Shown: positions 37,301-44,862 of the stretch, piece after piece
How the letters are laid out: each line of letters opens with the position of its first letter
Position numbering within the stretch: position 1 is the first letter of the stretch
Origin: Lewinellaceae bacterium
GTDB taxonomy: Bacteria; Bacteroidota; Bacteroidia; Chitinophagales; Saprospiraceae
Length of the DNA stretch: 64,000 nucleotides
Direction of reading: 5' to 3'
NCBI GenBank assembly: GCA_020636355.1
Contig: JACJYB010000001.1
Coordinates: forward strand, 124,001 to 188,000
The notes under the pieces: generated by a model
Told to the model about the DNA's origin: nothing
What the model saw: the letters and a program-made list of their open reading frames with translations, nothing else
The model's database searches: none
Position numbers and translations under genes: made by a program

Positions 37301-37396
37301 GAAGAACAGGATTTGCCGGCAATCAATGGCGTCTTGTATTATCAACTTGAAACGGAATTAGGTATTATCAATAAACGGATGGTCCGGGTCCAGTAA
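31310..37396 (+). CDS. Giant secreted Cys-rich HYR/Ig-type protein with T9SS sorting domain (paralogue 3)
   Basis: A 2028-residue protein with a signal peptide ending ...GTPLLAQ (about residue 28). The N-terminal ~370 residues contain a distinctive Cys-rich region unlike the other two paralogues. HYR/Ig-like modules follow (IDTLAPVIQCP, STAPVLAC and similar), then the homologue of the shared core: NRCWGELRV, DWCSGRDTTVVQW, LDDGSFDNCCGTLHFAVARM and DIPDGMSRDT. The last ~80 residues are a T9SS type A sorting domain, LLQNNPNPFSSTTRIAF...YYQLETELGIINKRMVRVQ. It is presumably a secreted or surface protein. It is more diverged than paralogues 1 and 2 are from each other, and it has no hairpin array after its stop. 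Confidence 0.9.
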   Translation: MKSAKVLNILSLITVYAAFLWSGTPLLAQCETEVDGILYYCRPENPDSFFVGFHIKGDPGTYNVIDRYGNVPNNQGIRVSDISSETEPADYSIAPVQLTLSEPNEYWYFGPFENGSIYDIVVIETSNMCDTIEVDFGTYTCEGQRFTGCENPDSTAVPYYHIIFTNGHIDSCLIIARERGLGCGNCTGGMGNTSNKRCFEFKIEVGMDNIGVQVEDVGPGATAGELYWAFNFDENTCDSLRESNPGGMNNSVVCTYNNPVVYMLSCKQGQNATSISLMDIPSVNAHNLILAEPCDSQLVVSGADRVSWSSPDDPNLDNLWNCSVDSLTCSFLYNAGIFGNVTACAGDTFRYIAAASPLDMVCLDPDTIIYDTAYVVVLPVYDVSISKNCINSDTVQLNAIVNSLAVGCDYSYLWSNGDTTGSIRVLADQSVYSVTVVRSQFKHVVDPCVLATASDSAYFEMQVTCDLMPVSVDCLGDVPDTSYTGITVEACGVIDTVVVEVDNGGSGCAGDPLVIQRHFIFDDGVTTDTCTLVISVVDSIAPTFTVPKDTVILCDQDSLPSRTGMVTDTADQCTPGIQLSYRDVLVPGVCPAIDTIYRWWRAMDRCLNADSAVQVITRIDTLAPVIQCPDLTFTACEMIEADLMDLDSFLRAGGTFSDNCGIDSMSFHGRLEFDNNDVIQTYYISDYCGLTDSCVLLGLRLQTEPPVAVCHDTLTFEVPLFGPVVLTTDAIDNGSYDDCGIDTMYLSRYNFDCQNVFDSTVYDQVDLIVVDQAGFRDTCTTVLRLNCPCNPYRPLVCLEKVTVGIGPECETTFPIELFARGYDPECRQVLLGEVFNQWHQNLGNTLTEEMINQKLYYQVTNVLTNNRCWGELRVELNPNLPEYLFPDTTISCTAPLPALPEIGLNCNVQPQVTILSEEYTAYDCDEDPELIGFISRRIRIEDAWGRTAVRIQQINLRKVGLSAILFPPDTMIECCSERPDPVTHQAISSVWDSRYSKIDGQGYPHPLPTIDEHGQLTGVVMPPYAIDGADTIYLTKESGGVCRVFTDYSDRIIPTCGKSFKIRREWLVADWCSGRDTTVVQWIEIIDTLGPQVDPASFAPLTIISNPHTCSGDVPIRRPVVLKECGFPGFAGQTQIDAQIKVYFEINQEGGLVAYGQLAPDEVAIRSLPTGIYTITYHLRDACNNKTDVNQSLEVVDETGPVPVCGRNVRITMDANSCWHRLNAASLDDGSFDNCCGTLHFAVARMEDLNYWTGYWNSQLKSCLGTNAYNSQYQSIQAAIDQWLDCYVYAEYVDLTDCGEEMVVMKTYQACGLPNYDPHSFAGDRHQWYCWNVYDDYACFYKLNYSGFFNGDRPQPDLCATWGQENHHGMCTYTPEEEKQWEAIDNQFTGLQRDFEERVRIPVSANVCMVNVFKDDKQAPVCIPPQNITVYCDLTPVSGSFQQDGALRIFSMPENTQAITCASPVSYPWDGDSFGYYQGALNSGDCAGGSPKTPVYCQMWLWLDRYDTTSKPYDLLAATPEVRDNCTPAEELTVSSRDEGRLDACGTGSVSRTWTITDRCGNSTQCTQSLTVLARSDFEVLFPKDTTYFCGAFDHADLDPAVSGNPVLDDDDCELLGLTSFDEVLGDSTQGCFSIIRHWKVIDWCTYDQNINPLDRNPEIIIDDRRVAGPDRNCVPRYLKDNGDGIMEYIQIIHVLDSTAPVLACISPSVVCIEDDQCVMAQIRILLGSATDNCTDPNKIRYQYYADTIGSADVLLRGTGNEFEGELLLDVPYRFYLIAEDVCENRDTCGTTITVRDCKAPTVFCNDAITVLMGPDGTLNVDASIFDANSFDNCTPPEALLFSFTPDGQTPSKTFNCADIPDGMSRDTMLPVFVLDKSGNVSQCTPVLHLEDGVGDYCPDNVPLVAPMDHQNSSQIPFERTSNETLPRQYLKDNERQLSEGNPVLLQNNPNPFSSTTRIAFILPGAMDATIRILDVAGKEVYKVSRMFAKGLNELIIEEQDLPAINGVLYYQLETELGIINKRMVRVQ

Positions 37397-37415
37397 TCCG
37401 GTTGCGACGGAACAT

Positions 37416-38705
37416 TTAACGCATGGACGCATCACAAGCTTTTAGTAAGAAGCTGATGTGCTCCTCCTGGAAGGCCTGGCTGATGAACCAGGACTCATAA
37501 GCGCTGGGAGGCAAATGGATGCCGGACTGCAACAGATGATGAAAAAACCGGCGAAATAAAGCGAGATCACCGGATAATGCACTGGTTAGGTCGGTTACTT
37601 TTTGATCTGTAAAAAATAAGCTGATCATCGACCCTGCCCGGTTGACCTGAGCCGGAATGGAAAGTTCGTTGAAAAGACTGACCAGGCCATGCTCGAGCTG
37701 GTTTCCCAGTTCTTCCAGCCGGCTATATAGCAAGGGGTGGCTTTTCAGATGAAGCAGGGTGGTGAGGCCTGCGGTCATCGCAAGGGGATTTCCGGAAAGC
37801 GTGCCGGCCTGATAAACCGGACCTGACGGAGCCAATAAATCCATGATGTGCGCCTTGCCGGCGCAGGCGCCCACCGGAAGACCACCACCAATGATCTTAC
37901 CATAACATATCAAATCCGGATCCAATTGATACAGGCCACAGGCTCCGTTCCAGCCTAACCGGAATCCGGTCATAACTTCATCGACGATAAACAACGCTCC
38001 ATTTTCCCGGCAAATGCGCTGGACGTTTTGCAGGTAATCCGGCTCGGGAGGAATGCAACCCATATTGCCGGCTACCGGTTCCAGGATCACGCCGGCGATG
38101 GATTCCGGATATTCATCAAATAGTTGCCGGATGCCTTCAATAGCATTAAAATCCGCAATCAGCGTATATCTGGTGGAAGCGTCTGGAATTCCCGGACTTG
38201 ATGGATGGCCATGAGTTAATGCTCCACTGCCGGCTTCTACCAGAAAAGGATCTGCGTGACCATGATAACAGCCCCGGCACTTGATGAAATAACTCCGCCC
38301 CGTGTAAGCGCGTGCCAGCCGGATGGCCGTCATGCAGGCCTCGGTGCCCGAATTGACCATACGGATCCGTTCAATCCATGGGATTCCATCAACAATCAGT
38401 CTGGCCATTTCCAGCTCCAGTTCCGTTGGCGTACCGAAGCTGAAAGAACGGCCTGCCTGTTCCCGGACCGCCTCAACCACTTCCGGAAAGGCATGCCCAA
38501 GGATCATCGGTCCCCAGGAGTTGATCATGTCCAGGTAGCGTTTGTCGTCCGTGCCATATAGCCAGGCACCTTCCGCACGACGGATGATAACTGGATCGCC
38601 TCCTACGCCATGGAAAGCGCGCACGGGTGAGTTTACTCCCCCCGGAATATAGCGACCTGCTTCCCGGAAATACCGGGAACGGTTGGATTGCATCAGCTCA
38701 GCCAT
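37416..38705 (-). CDS. hemL: Glutamate-1-semialdehyde 2,1-aminomutase
   Basis: A 429-residue PLP enzyme that converts glutamate-1-semialdehyde to 5-aminolevulinate, the second step of the C5 heme pathway. Markers are IPGGVNSPVRAF at the N-terminus, MVNSGTEACMTAIRLARAYTGR (key GTEA), FIVDEVMTGFR with the PLP-ring Asp, and the Schiff-base lysine in CYGKIIGGGLPVGA (about 269). It is the last gene of the cys-hem operon, overlapping hemB by 13 bp. It is convergent with giant gene 3 across only 19 bp. Confidence 0.97.
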   Translation of the reverse strand: MAELMQSNRSRYFREAGRYIPGGVNSPVRAFHGVGGDPVIIRRAEGAWLYGTDDKRYLDMINSWGPMILGHAFPEVVEAVREQAGRSFSFGTPTELELEMARLIVDGIPWIERIRMVNSGTEACMTAIRLARAYTGRSYFIKCRGCYHGHADPFLVEAGSGALTHGHPSSPGIPDASTRYTLIADFNAIEGIRQLFDEYPESIAGVILEPVAGNMGCIPPEPDYLQNVQRICRENGALFIVDEVMTGFRLGWNGACGLYQLDPDLICYGKIIGGGLPVGACAGKAHIMDLLAPSGPVYQAGTLSGNPLAMTAGLTTLLHLKSHPLLYSRLEELGNQLEHGLVSLFNELSIPAQVNRAGSMISLFFTDQKVTDLTSALSGDLALFRRFFHHLLQSGIHLPPSAYESWFISQAFQEEHISFLLKACDASMR

Positions 38706-39673
38706 GGCAATGCTTGCTCAGCGAAATAAGAAATAATGATGTCCGCACCTGCCCGTTTGATGGCGGTCAGCGTTTCCCGGATTGCTTGTTCTTCATCGAT
38801 CCAACCCTTTTGTGCTGCAGCTTTGATCATACTGTATTCGCCCGAGACCTGATAGGCGGCAACCGGCAGTGAAGTCACTTCCCGGATACGATGAATGATA
38901 TCAAGATATGCCAGTGCTGGTTTGATCATTACCATATCAGCGCCCTCTTCCATGTCTGTCAGCGTTTCTTTGACAGCCTCGCGCGCGTTGCGATAATCCA
39001 TCTGATAAGTGGATTTATCTCCAAATCCCGGAGCAGAATCCAGAGCGTCGCGGAATGGGCCGTAAAATGATGATGCGTATTTTGCGGAATAGGCCAATAT
39101 TCCCGTATTCAGGTAGCCTGCTTCATCCAGCGCACAACGGATTCCATAAACCCTGCCGTCCATCATATCGGAAGGCGCAACAAAATCAGCGCCCGCTTGC
39201 GCATGGATCACCGCCATCTTAGCCAACACGTCCACGGTGGCATCATTGACAATCTCCTGCCCCAGAACCAGGCCATCATGGCCAAAGCTGGAATAAGGAT
39301 CGAGAGCCACATCGGTAAATAATACACAATCCGGAAAGGCGGACTTGATGCGGGCAATTGTCTGGGGAAAGAGTCCATGTGGATCGAGTGCGCCCGCACC
39401 GGTATTATCTTTTTGTGATTCTTCTACTTTGGCAAAAAGTATGAACCGGGTAAGTCCCTGATCCATATAGCCTTCAATACGATTCAGCAGCGCATCGGGT
39501 GTATAACGGAAATAACCGGGCATCGACAAGATGTCCTGTTGGTTTTCACCTTGTCCGCTAACGAAAAGTGGTACCACCAGATCCTGGCGGTGCACAGTCG
39601 TTTCAGCAACCAAATCCCTTACACGGGCATTCTTGCGCAGACGACGGTGGCGTATCTGGAGAGAGGTTGTCAT
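38693..39673 (-). CDS. hemB: Delta-aminolevulinic acid dehydratase (porphobilinogen synthase)
   Basis: A 326-residue enzyme that condenses two 5-aminolevulinate molecules to porphobilinogen. It shows RHRRLRKNARVRDLV at the start, FTDVALDPYSSFGHDG (about 118-133), VAPSDMMDGRV, the active lysine in YSAKYASSFYGPFRDAL (about 195-211) and MIKPALAYLDII with the second active lysine. The metal-site region reads Asp/Ser-rich instead of the Cys triplet of zinc-dependent enzymes, suggesting the Mg-type class. Its ATG overlaps the hemD stop by 4 bp. Confidence 0.97.
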   Translation of the reverse strand: MTTSLQIRHRRLRKNARVRDLVAETTVHRQDLVVPLFVSGQGENQQDILSMPGYFRYTPDALLNRIEGYMDQGLTRFILFAKVEESQKDNTGAGALDPHGLFPQTIARIKSAFPDCVLFTDVALDPYSSFGHDGLVLGQEIVNDATVDVLAKMAVIHAQAGADFVAPSDMMDGRVYGIRCALDEAGYLNTGILAYSAKYASSFYGPFRDALDSAPGFGDKSTYQMDYRNAREAVKETLTDMEEGADMVMIKPALAYLDIIHRIREVTSLPVAAYQVSGEYSMIKAAAQKGWIDEEQAIRETLTAIKRAGADIIISYFAEQALPWLS

Positions 39674-40353
39674 AAATTGGCATTGAGTTGTTGATAAAGG
39701 AGGATCATACCGGACAAATCCGGGGAGGTGCTGGTGATGATATGTTTAAAGTCAAGTGCCTGGCCAGTAGCTGCCGTAGTAGGTCCGATGCAATAAAGGG
39801 GGACATCCAGATACCGGGATTTCGTTTGACTGGTAAAAGCTTTGATGGTTTCACTGCTGAATGCCCAGATGCTGGAAAAATGGCAACGGGAAAGGTCCAG
39901 TGTTAGAGGTCGACAATCGTAAACTACCTCTTCAAAAAGAACCAGGCCGTGACTGGTACAATAGTTGCGGACCTCCGGGCGCCGAATAGCGCCGCAGAAA
40001 TAGTTCCAGGAATCCGCTTGAAAGGATTGCATGGCTGCGGCTAATTCAAAGGCGTTGGGAAAACAGGCGGTGACAGGAATGCCCTTCGCGCTCAGCCAAT
40101 CTGCGCATCCCTGTCCGACCGTAAGCACAGCTTGATTTTTATGGAATTCCCTGAGGTAAGGATTTAAGGCACTTAAAGCTCGTTTACTGGTGAAGATCCA
40201 GCCACTGCTTTCCACCGATAAACGACTGGTAATCCGATCATGTTTGACACAGGTGAAATAGTCAAATACCGGTGCAAAGATTGCTGGAATACGGTGTCGG
40301 TTGATCAATTCCAAATCCCGTTGACTGGCTTCTTTTAGCAATAAAGCGCTCAT
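39670..40353 (-). CDS. hemD: Uroporphyrinogen-III synthase
   Basis: A 227-residue protein in the position of hemD, between hemC and hemB, with 4-bp overlaps on both sides. HemD is poorly conserved in sequence. Support comes from SGWIFTSKRALSAL near the first domain hinge, VLTVGQGCADWL, the FSSIWAFSSETIKAF segment in the second domain (the usual FTSxxxV pattern) and YCIGPTTAATGQAL (the IGPxTA motif). It closes and inverts ring D of hydroxymethylbilane to give uroporphyrinogen III, the branch point used by both the heme and siroheme genes of this operon. Confidence 0.88.
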   Translation of the reverse strand: MSALLLKEASQRDLELINRHRIPAIFAPVFDYFTCVKHDRITSRLSVESSGWIFTSKRALSALNPYLREFHKNQAVLTVGQGCADWLSAKGIPVTACFPNAFELAAAMQSFQADSWNYFCGAIRRPEVRNYCTSHGLVLFEEVVYDCRPLTLDLSRCHFSSIWAFSSETIKAFTSQTKSRYLDVPLYCIGPTTAATGQALDFKHIITSTSPDLSGMILLYQQLNANL

Positions 40354-41234
40354 AAACCATTATTTAGGATATGGTGCCTGGCCTCTTTGCACAAATCAGG
40401 GAGCAGTTTGTCCATTTCTGAAAGGGGACAGGAAGCGTTCCGATGCCAGATCGCTTTCCCATCCGGCGTATGGATACATCCCGTGAATGTCATCCTGGTT
40501 GCTTCAATCCGGGCAATGGCCCCTACGGGCGCCTGACAAGCCATTTCCATCTGCCGCATAAATTGTCGCTCCAGGTGGATGCATTCCCAGGTCTCCGCGT
40601 GGTTGAGGCCTTTTATATTTCGATAGGTGTCCGATTCCTCCGTGCGGCAACAGATTCCAATGACTCCCTGGCCCGGTGCCGGGATCATCCAGTCGAGATC
40701 CTGTGCACCCTCAGGCAAGAGACCGATCCGGTCCAGGCCAGCTTTTGAAAGGATCAGCCCATCCCAGGTATTGTTAGTGAATTTATGCAGTCGGACTTCC
40801 ATATTGCCCCGAATGTCTACAAACTGGCTTAATGGAAAGCGGGCTTTCCACTGCGCTTTACGTCGTGAACTACTGGTCGCAATAACATGTGGACGGTTTA
40901 TATCTAAAGGGTGTTTGGTAATCAGGACATCTTTCCAATGGTCACGGGGTAATACGGCTACTAAATGAATGCCATCGGGCAGGGTAACCGGAAGGTCTTT
41001 CAGGGAGTGAACGGCAAGATCCACTTGTCCGTCCAACACCGCCTGATCGATGGCTTTGGTGAAAACGCCCCGTTCCGGAAAGCGGTCCAATGGAGTTTTC
41101 TGATCCTTGTCACCCTGGGTACGGATGACCATAGGGAGCGACGCAAGGCCACAATGCTGCAAAGCGGTTTGAACCTGTTCCGCTTGCCATAATGCCAGTT
41201 GACTTCCGCGAGTACCTAAGCGGATGGGCTGCAT
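40350..41234 (-). CDS. hemC: Porphobilinogen deaminase (hydroxymethylbilane synthase)
   Basis: A 294-residue enzyme joining four porphobilinogens. Start ATG 41234 (MQPIRLGTRGSQLALWQA) fits the family N-terminus; the upstream in-frame codon at 41282 only adds residues inside hemA. Motifs are AVHSLKDLPV with conserved lysine and Asp, SSSRRKAQ, RGNMEVRL and the cofactor-binding Cys in MACQAPVGAIA (about 232). The start overlaps the hemA stop by 19 bp. Confidence 0.95.
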   Translation of the reverse strand: MQPIRLGTRGSQLALWQAEQVQTALQHCGLASLPMVIRTQGDKDQKTPLDRFPERGVFTKAIDQAVLDGQVDLAVHSLKDLPVTLPDGIHLVAVLPRDHWKDVLITKHPLDINRPHVIATSSSRRKAQWKARFPLSQFVDIRGNMEVRLHKFTNNTWDGLILSKAGLDRIGLLPEGAQDLDWMIPAPGQGVIGICCRTEESDTYRNIKGLNHAETWECIHLERQFMRQMEMACQAPVGAIARIEATRMTFTGCIHTPDGKAIWHRNASCPLSEMDKLLPDLCKEARHHILNNGL

Positions 41235-42232
41235 GCCGTCAAATTTAAATACTCGGTGTTGCGCTTTCGTCCCGCTTCCCACGCGGACCAGCCATCAAGC
41301 TGTTCACGAATGATGCGGTTGACTTTTTCCACTTCACGGGAACGGCATCCAAGGGTGATTTTAACTCCGGTGGCCAGCCGGTCCAGATGAAAATAGCGGC
41401 CCGAAGAGGTTCCAGGGTGAAAATTGGCGGGGATTCCCAGATCAAAAACAAGCGTGTGTTGCTGCGGGATTTCAAATTGGTGATGATCCAGTTGCAGGGC
41501 AGCTATGACCACATCGTAGCCGGAAAAACCCGCATTTGGCTCGGGCAACAATACGGCATACCCACCTCCTTCGGTCGCCGCTCGCCGAGCTTTTTCAGGA
41601 CATCTGGATGCAATGGCCAACCTTCTTTCCGGTAAATGTTTGTTGATGTATTTGATGCATAGGGAAGCCATTTCGCCTGTCCCCAGGATCAGGATATTGG
41701 GCGATAATCCGAACCTGCTACGGATTTGCTTGCTGATGGTATAAGGGATGGACGTAGCGCCCCGGTTAAAATTTGTGGCATCCCGGACCTTTCTACTACA
41801 GGCAATGGCACTGTTGGTTATTTTTTGCCAGATCCCAGGCAATAATTTTGCTTCTCGGGCTTCATTTATGGCAATTTTTAACTGGCCAAGGATCTCATTA
41901 TCTCCGGGTACCTTCGCATCGAGTCCGCAGGCCACCGCATAGAGGTGATTGAGCATATCCATTCCGGATAATTGAATCAGGTAGTCTTTCGAAAAGATGG
42001 CTTGAGGACACTGTGTTCGCCAGCTTTGCAGTACCTCCAACTCCGTGATACCTCTGAAATAGATCTCGGTACGGTTGCAAGTGCTGAGCACAAAACCGGT
42101 AAATCCAAGTGGCCTGGCGTGATTCAAAAAACCGGAGCCTCGCTTGCCATGGAGGCTTACGGCACCCCTCATTTGAAAATCGGATTGATGATGGTTAAAA
42201 CCAATCATCCGGTAGTCCTCAATTAAACTCAT
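41216..42232 (-). CDS. hemA: Glutamyl-tRNA reductase, short form
   Basis: A 338-residue enzyme that reduces Glu-tRNA to glutamate-1-semialdehyde, the committed step of the C5 pathway. The ATG at 42232 overlaps the ferredoxin stop as ATGA. The catalytic domain has FVLSTCNRTEIYF with the nucleophilic Cys (about 51) and SRKVRDATNFNRGA. The NADPH-binding domain has NILILGTGEMA. The protein ends shortly after the linker helix (REQLDGW), so most of the C-terminal dimerisation domain, about 80 residues in the usual ~420-residue form, is missing. No frameshift is evident because the frame is tightly packed against hemC. Confidence 0.92.
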   Translation of the reverse strand: MSLIEDYRMIGFNHHQSDFQMRGAVSLHGKRGSGFLNHARPLGFTGFVLSTCNRTEIYFRGITELEVLQSWRTQCPQAIFSKDYLIQLSGMDMLNHLYAVACGLDAKVPGDNEILGQLKIAINEAREAKLLPGIWQKITNSAIACSRKVRDATNFNRGATSIPYTISKQIRSRFGLSPNILILGTGEMASLCIKYINKHLPERRLAIASRCPEKARRAATEGGGYAVLLPEPNAGFSGYDVVIAALQLDHHQFEIPQQHTLVFDLGIPANFHPGTSSGRYFHLDRLATGVKITLGCRSREVEKVNRIIREQLDGWSAWEAGRKRNTEYLNLTACSPSA

Positions 42233-42555
42233 GCGCCGTTTTCTGCAAGTTTGAAAATTAAACCATCCATATTTTCCCGGATTGCCAGTTGACAGCAAAG
42301 TCGGCTGTTGGACTGCACAAGAAATGCCTGATCCAGCATATCTTCCTCGGCTTCACCCGGATAGCCCAGGTCGTGATCTGACAATATATATCCGTGACAA
42401 CTGGCGCATAAAGCCATGCCGCCACAGGTTCCGGCTACCGGTAGTTCGAAAGCCTTACACAGTTCCATAAGGTTCATGCCCATATCGGTAGGGGCTTCCA
42501 GGATGTGGGAGCGCTCCTCCCGGTCAATGATCGTGATACGTATTGCGGTGTTCAT
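42229..42555 (-). CDS. [2Fe-2S] ferredoxin, adrenodoxin type
   Basis: A 108-residue ferredoxin. The cluster ligands are in GTCGGMALCASCHG (C-x5-C-x2-C, about 43-52) with the fourth in RLCCQL (about 86). The spacing is that of ISC/adrenodoxin-type ferredoxins. Placed between the ferredoxin reductase and hemA in an operon led by sulfite reductase, it is the likely electron carrier from NADPH to sulfite reductase, though it could also serve other acceptors. It begins 11 bp after the reductase stop. Confidence 0.9.
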   Translation of the reverse strand: MNTAIRITIIDREERSHILEAPTDMGMNLMELCKAFELPVAGTCGGMALCASCHGYILSDHDLGYPGEAEEDMLDQAFLVQSNSRLCCQLAIRENMDGLIFKLAENGA

Positions 42556-42566
42556 GTATTCGGTGT

Positions 42567-43568
42567 TTATAAGGCTTCTATACCGTTGACGGTGGTGTAT
42601 TTAAATTGAAGTTTCCGATCCGGATGAATGCGTTTGAAGGCGGATTGAACCATGAGTGTGGCCTCGTGGAAGCCACATAGGATCAATTTAAGTTTGCCGG
42701 GATAGGTGTTGATGTCGCCGATGGCATAAATTCCCGGGATGTTGGTGGAATAATCGAGCGTATTTACTTCGATGGCATTCTTATCGATCTGTAGACCCCA
42801 GTCCGCAATCGGGCCGAGTTTTGGAGATAATCCAAATAGTGGAAGGAAATAATCTGTGGCATGCAGTTGAGGTGCGACACCATCTTTATCAATCAGGACT
42901 CCTTGTAGTTTTCCATTCCCGGATAATCCGGTCACCTCGGCGTTGGTAATCAGGGTCACCAGGCCTTGTGCGGCCAGATCGTGGATTTTTTCAACACTGT
43001 CCGGGGCACCACGGAAAGCACTTCTGCGGTGGACCAGCGTTACTTCACGGGCTATAGCGGACAGATATATGGTCCAGTCCAGGGCCGAGTCACCCCCTCC
43101 TGCTAAAATGACCCGCTTATCCCGAAATTTTTCCGGATCGCGGATGATGTAGTCGACGCCATGGTCCTCGAAATGCTCCAGCTTTTCCAGGGGTGGTTTT
43201 CGCGGCTCAAAACTGCCAAGCCCTCCGGCAATTGCCACTACAGGGGCTTTGATTTTGGTACCCTTGTTCGTGGTCAGGATAAAGTGCCCTTCAATGTCTT
43301 CCAGTTTTTCAGCGCGTTCACCCAGCGTAAAGCCGGGTTTGAACGGTGCAATCTGCTCCATGAGGTTGTCAATGAGCTCGCCGGCCAGAATACTGGGATA
43401 ACCCGGTATGTCGTAGATCGGCTTCTTGGGATAGATTTCTGTGCACTGGCCGCCGGGAACCGGCAATACATCAACGAGATGGCACCTCAGTTTAAGCAAT
43501 CCAGCTTCAAAGACGGTAAATAATCCACAAGGCCCGGCACCGATGATCAGGATGTCGGTCTCTATCAT
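42567..43568 (-). CDS. Thioredoxin-reductase-like ferredoxin-NADP+ reductase
   Basis: A 333-residue FAD protein starting MIETDILIIGAGPCGLF, chosen because this ATG overlaps the cysH stop as ATGA and gives the canonical dinucleotide fold GxGPxG. VPGGQCTEIYPKKPIYDIPGYP (key GGQC, YP-K-IYDIPG) marks the YumC-type ferredoxin reductases, which lack the CxxC of true thioredoxin reductases; none is visible here. A second nucleotide fold, VILAGGGDSALDW, binds NADPH, and GIYAIGDI is the FAD ribityl motif. It would supply electrons to the adjacent ferredoxin. Confidence 0.9.
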   Translation of the reverse strand: MIETDILIIGAGPCGLFTVFEAGLLKLRCHLVDVLPVPGGQCTEIYPKKPIYDIPGYPSILAGELIDNLMEQIAPFKPGFTLGERAEKLEDIEGHFILTTNKGTKIKAPVVAIAGGLGSFEPRKPPLEKLEHFEDHGVDYIIRDPEKFRDKRVILAGGGDSALDWTIYLSAIAREVTLVHRRSAFRGAPDSVEKIHDLAAQGLVTLITNAEVTGLSGNGKLQGVLIDKDGVAPQLHATDYFLPLFGLSPKLGPIADWGLQIDKNAIEVNTLDYSTNIPGIYAIGDINTYPGKLKLILCGFHEATLMVQSAFKRIHPDRKLQFKYTTVNGIEAL

Positions 43569-44284
43569 GCGTGTTCGTGTTTGGTGAAATATTTCAAATG
43601 CAGTCCGCATTCGGTCTTTGTTTTTCCTGCCCAACGGCCTTCCCGGCCTTTCCCCGGTTGCGTGCAATGCATGCAACCGATGGATTCATATCCAAGATAG
43701 AAGAGGGGATGGATGGGCAGATCGAGCTCATCCAGTATTGTGTTAAATGATTCTTCCGATACCTGGAGCAGGGGATGGTATTTAAGGATGTCGCCCTGCT
43801 GTTCAAACAACCGGAGATTGGCTCGGTATTCATTTTGGTAGGCCATCAGGCTGCTGACCCACACCTTGTGCCGGTCTATGTATGGCTGTAAGGGGGCAAT
43901 CTTGTTAATGGCGCAACACATCTTAGGATGTTCAATCCACCATGATTCTTCTTTAGTAAGCGCATGCTCTTCCGGATGCGGATCGATGGTTATGATATTT
44001 AATCCCAGCCTCCGGATCAAGCTGTCCCGGTAGGATAGGGTCTCGGCAAAATGGAACCCGGTATCGATGAAGTAAACAGGATGTCCCGGGGCTACCTGGT
44101 TCAGTAAATAAAGCAGGTAGATTGATTTGGTGCCAAATGAAGTGGTGATCAGGATGTCCTCTGCTGCATAGGTATTAAACAGACGTTGCAGTCCAAATAC
44201 CGGCTCCAATCCGTCAAATGTTTGATTCAATCCATCCACATGCAGAGGGGATGGCCCGTTCATGCTTTGTGCCGTTGACTTCAT
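43565..44284 (-). CDS. cysH: Phosphoadenylyl/adenylyl-sulfate reductase
   Basis: A 239-residue enzyme reducing activated sulfate to sulfite. ITTSFGTKSIYLLYLL (PP-loop region, about 47-62) and FIDTGFHFAETL are shared by PAPS and APS reductases. The Cys pair in KMCCAINK (about 123-124) and the CMHC pair (about 204 and 207) are the four ligands of the [4Fe-4S] cluster of APS-type (assimilatory, thioredoxin-dependent) reductases, and TECGLH near the C-terminus holds the catalytic Cys. APS is therefore the more likely substrate. Overlaps both neighbours by 4 bp. Confidence 0.92.
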   Translation of the reverse strand: MKSTAQSMNGPSPLHVDGLNQTFDGLEPVFGLQRLFNTYAAEDILITTSFGTKSIYLLYLLNQVAPGHPVYFIDTGFHFAETLSYRDSLIRRLGLNIITIDPHPEEHALTKEESWWIEHPKMCCAINKIAPLQPYIDRHKVWVSSLMAYQNEYRANLRLFEQQGDILKYHPLLQVSEESFNTILDELDLPIHPLFYLGYESIGCMHCTQPGKGREGRWAGKTKTECGLHLKYFTKHEHA

Positions 44285-44862
44285 CTCAGTAATGCTTTGG
44301 TTAATTGATTGAGGTTGTGAACTTTATCATGAAAGTCACAGACCAGGGAGTTTCGATAATGATGCAGGTGTAAGGCGAGTTCGTCAATTTCTTCGGGAAG
44401 CAAGTCTTCCAGGAATTCCCGCATTCGTTTGGCGAGGGTAGGTGATTTGCCATTGGTCGATATTCCAATTTTCAGATTACCCCGCGTGACGATTGACCCC
44501 AGGTAGAAATCGCATTTTCCGGGATCATCTGCCACATTGATCAGTACCTGGTGGGCGTGGCATGCTTCCATGATATCCTCATTGACGGTTTCTTCGCCTG
44601 TAGCTGCGATGACCAGGTGAAACCCTAGGACATCCGTTGGCTCAAAGGTTTTCCGGATTTTCCGGACGTATAGGGCGCCGGCTTCCCGGATGAGGTCGTC
44701 CATCTCACCGGAAAATGATTCACTAAGGATCGTAACCAAGGCCTGAGGGCTGCTTTTCAGCAGAAAATACAATTTTTCGGTGCCGACTTTCCCTCCGCCT
44801 ACGATCAGGATCTGCAGCTCTTCCGCTTTAAGAAAGACTGGGAATAATGTATTAGCTTCCAT
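44281..44862 (-). CDS. Precorrin-2 dehydrogenase/sirohydrochlorin ferrochelatase (CysG N-domain, Met8-like)
   Basis: A 193-residue protein corresponding to the N-terminal domain of CysG. FPVFLKAEELQILIVGGGKVG shows the NAD-binding GGGxVG, FHLVIAATGEETVNEDI is the family ATxxxxxN region, and VNVADDPGKCDFYLGSIVTRGNLKIGISTNGKSPTLAKRMRE contains the key sequence NVADDP-CDF and ISTNGKSP-LA-R. It oxidises precorrin-2 and likely inserts iron to make siroheme for the sulfite reductase encoded upstream. It overlaps cobA by 11 bp and cysH by 4 bp. Confidence 0.93.
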   Translation of the reverse strand: MEANTLFPVFLKAEELQILIVGGGKVGTEKLYFLLKSSPQALVTILSESFSGEMDDLIREAGALYVRKIRKTFEPTDVLGFHLVIAATGEETVNEDIMEACHAHQVLINVADDPGKCDFYLGSIVTRGNLKIGISTNGKSPTLAKRMREFLEDLLPEEIDELALHLHHYRNSLVCDFHDKVHNLNQLTKALLR

